DNA of 52,885 bases from Bradyrhizobium sp. AS23.2 (lineage in GTDB: Bacteria; Pseudomonadota; Alphaproteobacteria; Rhizobiales; Xanthobacteraceae). The notes under the pieces were generated by a model that ran no database searches, was not told where the DNA came from, and was given only the letters and a program-made list of their open reading frames with translations. This document shows positions 48,789 to 52,885 of the stretch, piece after piece. Position 1 is the first letter of the stretch. Each line of letters starts with the position of its first letter. The stretch spans positions 1-52,885 of the forward strand of contig NZ_LGHM01000151.1 of the NCBI RefSeq assembly GCF_001908185.1, read 5' to 3'. The position numbers and the translations under genes were made by a program.

Positions 48789-49367
48789 TTACCCTTCAAA
48801 ACCGTCGTAGGCGCCGGGGCGTTCGAGGATCGAATAGCCCTGTCGCAAATGTTGCAGCGCCACCTGCACGGAGCGCACGAACATCAGCACGAAGCCGACT
48901 AGCACGGCGTAGTAGACGTAATCCTTGGGAAGATTGATCGTGGTCATCGACTCGTCGCCGATGATCTGGATGTAGACCCAGACCAGCTTGATGGCGTAGC
49001 CGAAGAAGGCGATCCGGATCAGGTCGATCGCGGTCGACAGCGCGCGCGCCACGGGGTGGGGCAAATAGCGGTAGACCAGGTCGACCTGGATATGCCGCGA
49101 CAGCCTTACGCACATCGACGCGCCGATGAAGACCACGCCGATCAGGCAATAGGTCGCGATCTCCTCGGTCCAGGCATAGCTGTCGTTGAGGACATAGCGG
49201 GTGAAGAACTGGAGGAAGACGGCGAGCGCCATCACCCAGAAGATCGCCAGCGCGACCCAGTCCTCGAAAGCGTAGATGCCGAGATCGACCTTCGGCGTCG
49301 CCTCCTCCTCGAAGGTATGGGCGATCTCGTCCGCGGTGATCTGCCGGTGCGTTTCGGCGGTCGACAT
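48789..49367 (-). CDS. dctQ: TRAP transporter small permease (DctQ-like), hexuronate locus
   Basis: 192 aa from the ATG at 49367, which follows GGGGAG on the coding strand; the frame is open upstream through a dispersed repeat, but those residues are not protein-like. Four helices; FLQFFTRYVLNDSYAWTEEI (about residues 51-70) is the DctQ signature. A polar 30-residue N-terminus precedes the first helix. Confidence 0.93.
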   Translation of the reverse strand: MSTAETHRQITADEIAHTFEEEATPKVDLGIYAFEDWVALAIFWVMALAVFLQFFTRYVLNDSYAWTEEIATYCLIGVVFIGASMCVRLSRHIQVDLVYRYLPHPVARALSTAIDLIRIAFFGYAIKLVWVYIQIIGDESMTTINLPKDYVYYAVLVGFVLMFVRSVQVALQHLRQGYSILERPGAYDGFEG

Positions 49368-49465
49368 GGTGGTTACTCCCCAAAACTCTCGATCGTCATT
49401 CCGGGGCAGCTGGCAGAGCCGAACCCGGAACGACGACTTAGCTCTACTGCGCAAGCTGGCTCCGC

Positions 49466-49610
49466 TCCTCATCCTGAGGAGCTTGCGAAGCAAGCGTCTC
49501 GAAGGATGGCCCCGGGCGACGCCTGAGCGACACCCGGGCCTTCATGGTTCGCTCGGCGATGCAACGCATCGTCCGGAGACGCGCTTCGCGCTCCTCACCA
49601 TGAGGGTCTT
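49466..49610. repeat. Dispersed palindromic repeat, copy C (composite)
   Basis: CTCATCCTGAGGAGC, GCTTGCgaaGCAAGC, GCGTCTCGAAGGATGGC, then CCCGGGCgac...CACCCGGGCC and finally GGAGACGCGCTTCGCGCTCC with CTCACCATGAGGGTCTTA. It shares blocks with copies A and B, in a different order. It lies between dctP and dctQ of the same operon, so the transcript must pass through strong hairpins. Confidence 0.8.
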
Positions 49611-49626
49611 ACAGCAAGGGCGTCGG

Positions 49627-50619
49627 TCACTTGACCGCCTGAATCCGTTCCCAGTCGGCCTTGCGATAACCGAAGGTCTCGAACGGAACGTTCTTCAGCA
49701 CGATGTCGCGGAACTCGCCCTTGTCGACCTCGGTCACGGTCAGGCCCTTCTCCTTGAAGAAGGCGACCAGCTTGGCTTCGTTCTGCTTGATCTCCTCAGT
49801 GGCCTTGGCAGCCGCCTCCTGTGCCACGTCAGTGAAGATCTTCTTGTCTTCGTCGCTGAGCTTCTTCCAGAGCGCGCCCGCCACCACCGTGTTGAGGTGG
49901 TCGACGATGTGGCCGGTCAGAACGATGTGCTTCTGCACCTCGTAGAACTTCTTGGCCTCGATCGTGGTCAGCGGGTTCTCCTGCGCCTCGACGGTGCCGT
50001 TCTGGAGCGCGAGATAGACTTCGGCGAACGCGATCGGCGCGGTGTTGGCGCCGCAGGCGCGCGGCATCGCCAGATAGGCCGGAACGTCGGGCACGCGCAT
50101 CTTCAGGCCCTTCAGATCCGCACAGGTTTTGATCGGCTTGTTCGACGAGGTCTGGCGCACGCCGTAATAGGTCACCGCGACGATGTGGTGGCCGCTCTTG
50201 TCTTCATAGCCCTTGGCGAGCTCCTTGAAGATGTCGCTCTTGGTGTAGGCGAGGAGATGGTCGGCGTCACGGAAGGTGTAGGGATAGTAGGTCACGCCGA
50301 TCGGCGGGAAGCTCTTGGCCGCGAAGCTCGAGCCGGAGATGATGATGTCGACCGAGCCGAGCGAGAGGCCCTGGTTGATGTCGGCTTCCTTGCCGAGCTG
50401 CGACGCCGGATAGACGTCGACCTGGTAGCGCCCGTTGGTGCGCTTGCCGATCTCTTGCGCGGCCCAGACCGAGGCGCCGTGGAACGGCTCCGAGGTCTCG
50501 TAGACATGGGCCCATTTGAGCTTGGTCTGCGCCATGCCGGGATTGGTCGCCGCGACCATTGCCGCGGCCGAGACCGCCAGCACCATCGTCATCTTCTTCA
50601 ACACGGACTTATTCTCCAT
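49627..50619 (-). CDS. dctP: TRAP transporter substrate-binding protein (DctP family), hexuronate locus
   Basis: 330 aa. Signal peptide about residues 1-30 (ends PGMAQT). KLKWAHVYETSEPFHGASVW opens the mature protein, GLKMRVPDVPAYL (about 170-182) has the carboxylate-binding Arg, and QNGTVEAQENPLTTI (about 206-220) is the next family landmark. In this locus the ligand is probably a hexuronate or aldonate such as glucuronate, galacturonate or mannonate. First transport gene after the GntR regulator. Confidence 0.95.
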   Translation of the reverse strand: MENKSVLKKMTMVLAVSAAAMVAATNPGMAQTKLKWAHVYETSEPFHGASVWAAQEIGKRTNGRYQVDVYPASQLGKEADINQGLSLGSVDIIISGSSFAAKSFPPIGVTYYPYTFRDADHLLAYTKSDIFKELAKGYEDKSGHHIVAVTYYGVRQTSSNKPIKTCADLKGLKMRVPDVPAYLAMPRACGANTAPIAFAEVYLALQNGTVEAQENPLTTIEAKKFYEVQKHIVLTGHIVDHLNTVVAGALWKKLSDEDKKIFTDVAQEAAAKATEEIKQNEAKLVAFFKEKGLTVTEVDKGEFRDIVLKNVPFETFGYRKADWERIQAVK

Positions 50620-50674
50620 TTACCAACTCTGCTTCTTGTTCGCCCGCCCCGAAGCGGAGACGGGCCGCCCAATC

Positions 50675-51487
50675 TCATCGCCGCCGCGCGCTGCCGCTTT
50701 TGGCCTGCGTCTTCGACGCTCGTTTTGGTTTTGCCGGCTTTGCCTCATATCGGCCCGTCCGGTCGCCCCCGGCGGACGATCCCGCCGCGCCGCCGGCGCC
50801 GAAATTCTGCGCAAAACGCTCCTGCGAACGCACCAGATGATCGCGCATCGCATCGCGCGCGGCGTCCGGATCATGCGCCGCGATCGCATCGCGCACGGCG
50901 CGGTGCTCGTCGAGCGCGGTGCGCCAGGTGCCCGGGCTCTCGAAATAATGGGCGAGCTTCGCGAAATAGGGATTGAGACGCTGGTCGAAGAGCTCGCCGA
51001 TAACCCGCACCAGAACGGCATTGCCGAGACTTCCGGCGATTGCGATGTGGAACGCACGGTCGTGGACCATCGAGGCTTCGCCGGGATGCTCGACATTCTC
51101 CATCGCGAGAAGGGAAGCGTCGATGCGGGCGATATCGTCCTTGGTCGCCACACGCGCGGCCTGCTCGGCGATCGCGCTTTCCAGGAATTCGCGGGCGCGC
51201 AGCAGCTCGAACGGGCCCTCGATCACGGTCGCGCTTGCGGGCGCCGCAACGGCAGCAGGCTCGATCACATAGATGCCCGACCCGACGCGAATGCGGACGC
51301 GGCCTTCGACCTCGAGCGCGATCAAGGCTTCGCGCACCGTCGGCCGAGAAACCCTGAGCTGCTCGGCGAGCTCGCGCTCCGTCGGCAAGCGGCTGCCGAC
51401 CGCGTACTCGCCGCTGTCGATCAGGCTTCGCAATTGATCGGCGACCTGGCGATAGAGCCGTCTCGCCTCCACAGCTTCCAGCGGCAC
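50675..51487 (-). CDS. GntR family transcriptional regulator, FadR subfamily (hexuronate locus)
   Basis: 270 aa, GTG start behind GGGGAGG. The DNA-binding domain has YAVGSRLPTERELAEQLRVS (about residues 28-47) and RPTVREALIALEVEG next to it. The FCD domain follows, and the last 40 residues are a basic Lys/Arg/Ala tail. The UxuR and ExuR repressors of hexuronate genes belong to this subfamily. A perfect TGGT-N3-ACCA operator lies 59 bp upstream, between this gene and the divergent reductase gene. Confidence 0.94.
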   Translation of the reverse strand: MPLEAVEARRLYRQVADQLRSLIDSGEYAVGSRLPTERELAEQLRVSRPTVREALIALEVEGRVRIRVGSGIYVIEPAAVAAPASATVIEGPFELLRAREFLESAIAEQAARVATKDDIARIDASLLAMENVEHPGEASMVHDRAFHIAIAGSLGNAVLVRVIGELFDQRLNPYFAKLAHYFESPGTWRTALDEHRAVRDAIAAHDPDAARDAMRDHLVRSQERFAQNFGAGGAAGSSAGGDRTGRYEAKPAKPKRASKTQAKSGSARRR

Positions 51488-51545
51488 GCTGGCCTCCCCG
51501 AAAGGGTCGCGCAGCCAGCTCGGTGCCTGCGGCCCAATTTTGGAT

Positions 51546-51562
51546 AATTGGTCTTACCAATT
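51546..51562. promoter_or_regulatory. FadR-type GntR operator (perfect palindrome)
   Basis: AATTGGTCTTACCAATT has 7-bp arms around CTT and contains TGGT-N3-ACCA, the core of FadR-subfamily operators. It sits between the divergent GntR and fructuronate reductase genes, in the only A+T-rich part of the 127-bp gap. Confidence 0.8.
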
Positions 51563-51614
51563 GACCGAGGGCAGGCACCATGTCAAGCAGCGGCAAAGCA
51601 ACGGAGAAACGTCC

Positions 51615-52885
51615 ATGCGCCTTGGCCGCGCCAATCTCGACCGGCTGCCGCCGGCCATCCGACGCCCGGCCTATGACCGTTCGCGCGTCACGCCCGGCAT
51701 CGTGCATCTTGGCTTGGGGGCTTTTCACCGCGCGCACCAGGCCGTCGTCATCGACGATTGCCTTGCCACGGGCGCCGCTTCCTGGGGCATCATCGGCGCA
51801 AGCCTGCGCAGCCCGGATACACGCGAGGCCCTCGCCCCGCAGGATCATCTCTACACCGTTGCCATACGCGCAGCCGAAGGCACCGGGCACCGCGTCATCG
51901 GCGCGCTGCTCGACAGCGTCGTCGCACGCGAGAACCCGCTGCGGCTCGTCGACAGGATGGCCGATCCCGCCATTCGCATCGTCTCCCTCACCGTCACAGA
52001 GAAAGGCTATTGCCATACGCCGCAGACCGGCGATCTCGACGAGCGGCATCCTGATGTCGTGCACGATCTGAACAATCTCGACGCGCCGCGCTCGGCTCCG
52101 GGCTTCATCGTGGCTGCGCTGGCGCGCCGGCGGGCGCTCGGCATTCCGCTCTTCACCGTGCTGTGCTGCGACAACCTCGCCGCCAACGGTCACACCGTGC
52201 AGCGGATCGTGACGCAGTTCGCGGCGCTCCGGTCGAAGGATCTCGGCAAGTGGATCGCGGATACGGCCGCATTTCCTTCGACCATGGTCGATCGCATCGT
52301 GCCGGAGACGACGGATGCCGACCGCGATGCGGTGTCCGCCGCGCTCGGCCTGCGCGACGCCTGGCCGGTCATGACCGAACCCTTCACGCAATGGGTGGTC
52401 GAGGACCGCTTCACGGCGGGCCGGCCTGACCTTGCCGCCGCGGGCGTCGAGCTCGTCACTGATGTCAAGCCGTTCGAGCTGATGAAGCTGCGGCTGCTCA
52501 ACGCCAGCCATTCGGCGCTCGCCTATCTCGGCTATCTCGCGGGCTACGAGACCATCGCCGACACCATGCTAGATCCGCATTTCGCGCGTCTCGCCGCGCA
52601 GGTGATGGAAGAGGCCGCGGTGACGCTGACGATGCCTGCGGGCACCGATCTCGCCGCCTACCGGGCCTCGCTGCTCAAGCGCTTCGCCAATCCGGCACTG
52701 CATCACCGCACCTGGCAAATCGCGATGGACGGCTCGCAAAAACTTCCGCAACGCCTGCTCGGCGCGATGCAGGATCGCCTGCTCAAGAACCTGCCGATCG
52801 CGACGCATGCGCTCGCCGTGGCCGGCTGGATGCGCTACGTCACCGCGCTCGACGAGCAGGGCCGCGCGATCGATGTGCGCGATCC
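51615..52885 (+). CDS. uxuB: Mannitol dehydrogenase family protein, fructuronate reductase (UxuB)-like; cut by the window end
   Basis: The first 423 residues are present; the family is about 480-490. The frame is open to the last base and no stop is seen. The start at 51615 is followed by RANLDRLPPAIRRPAYDRSR. GIVHLGLGAFHRAHQAVVID (about 32-51) is the NAD-binding start of the family, LFTVLCCDNLAANG (about 178-191) is a standard block, and FELMKLRLLNASHSALAYLG has the catalytic K-x5-N-x2-H pattern. It would reduce D-fructuronate to D-mannonate, the substrate of UxuA at 45126. Divergent from the GntR regulator and under the operator at 51546. Confidence 0.92.
   Translation, partial: MRLGRANLDRLPPAIRRPAYDRSRVTPGIVHLGLGAFHRAHQAVVIDDCLATGAASWGIIGASLRSPDTREALAPQDHLYTVAIRAAEGTGHRVIGALLDSVVARENPLRLVDRMADPAIRIVSLTVTEKGYCHTPQTGDLDERHPDVVHDLNNLDAPRSAPGFIVAALARRRALGIPLFTVLCCDNLAANGHTVQRIVTQFAALRSKDLGKWIADTAAFPSTMVDRIVPETTDADRDAVSAALGLRDAWPVMTEPFTQWVVEDRFTAGRPDLAAAGVELVTDVKPFELMKLRLLNASHSALAYLGYLAGYETIADTMLDPHFARLAAQVMEEAAVTLTMPAGTDLAAYRASLLKRFANPALHHRTWQIAMDGSQKLPQRLLGAMQDRLLKNLPIATHALAVAGWMRYVTALDEQGRAIDVRD

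Noticed and set aside
1..52885. tRNA, rRNA, CRISPR array, transposase or integrase
   Set aside because: Looked for by eye on both strands; none seen. A tRNAscan and an IS search would be decisive.

Overview
The window looks like chromosomal DNA of a Bradyrhizobium-type alphaproteobacterium (Nitrobacteraceae). The base composition is high in G+C and the genes are dense and arranged in short operons. There are many TRAP and ABC solute importers, IclR/GntR/TetR regulators, a FixK/FNR-type box, and several dispersed palindromic repeats of the kind common in Bradyrhizobium and Rhodopseudomonas. I saw no rRNA, tRNA, CRISPR array, insertion sequence or phage gene. Species assignment is inference.

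Layout. (1) 1-3802: a run of small proteins of unknown function, several with one membrane helix, with a DapA-like aldolase in the middle that has lost its catalytic lysine and tyrosine. A 15-bp box (TTATGARNTYCCTAT) recurs three times, about 95-107 bp before three of these genes, and two of the proteins are paralogues. (2) 3807-7542: a TetR regulator with an LmrA-type operator, divergent from an enoyl-CoA hydratase-like protein, then upp and an acyl-CoA ligase. (3) 7586-18097: two divergent operons that share a CACGTATATG box. They encode a TRAP transporter, acyl-CoA dehydrogenase, acyl-CoA ligase, two CoA-transferase families, a MaoC hydratase, a CitE-type lyase and an IclR regulator. This set fits import and breakdown of a C5 dicarboxylate such as itaconate or methylsuccinate. 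The acetyl-CoA hydrolase/transferase gene at the end is frameshifted in a homopolymer.

(4) 18105-27771: a glycine-zipper envelope protein, an exported FAH-type hydrolase next to an exported haem-containing beta-propeller protein, a heparanase-like GH79 glycosidase, and a periplasmic binding protein with a KstD-like flavoprotein and an IclR regulator. (5) 27983-39820: a short-chain dehydrogenase with a split TPP-dependent decarboxylase, then a GntR regulator and an amino-acid catabolic operon (racemase, D-amino acid dehydrogenase, TPP enzyme, aminotransferase, RidA, 2-hydroxyacid dehydrogenase). This operon is divergent from a complete polar amino-acid ABC importer.

(6) 39861-44877: two metallophosphoesterases, two universal stress proteins behind a FixK-type box, a diheme cytochrome c preceded by the wreck of a molybdenum hydroxylase gene, and a class 3 lipase. 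(7) 45126-52885: a hexuronate locus (UxuA, a sorbitol/idonate-type dehydrogenase, a TRAP transporter, a FadR-type GntR regulator and a divergent UxuB-like fructuronate reductase cut by the window end). A textbook TGGT-N3-ACCA operator lies between regulator and reductase.

The overall theme is scavenging of organic acids, amino acids and sugar acids by transporter-plus-enzyme cassettes, each with its own regulator.
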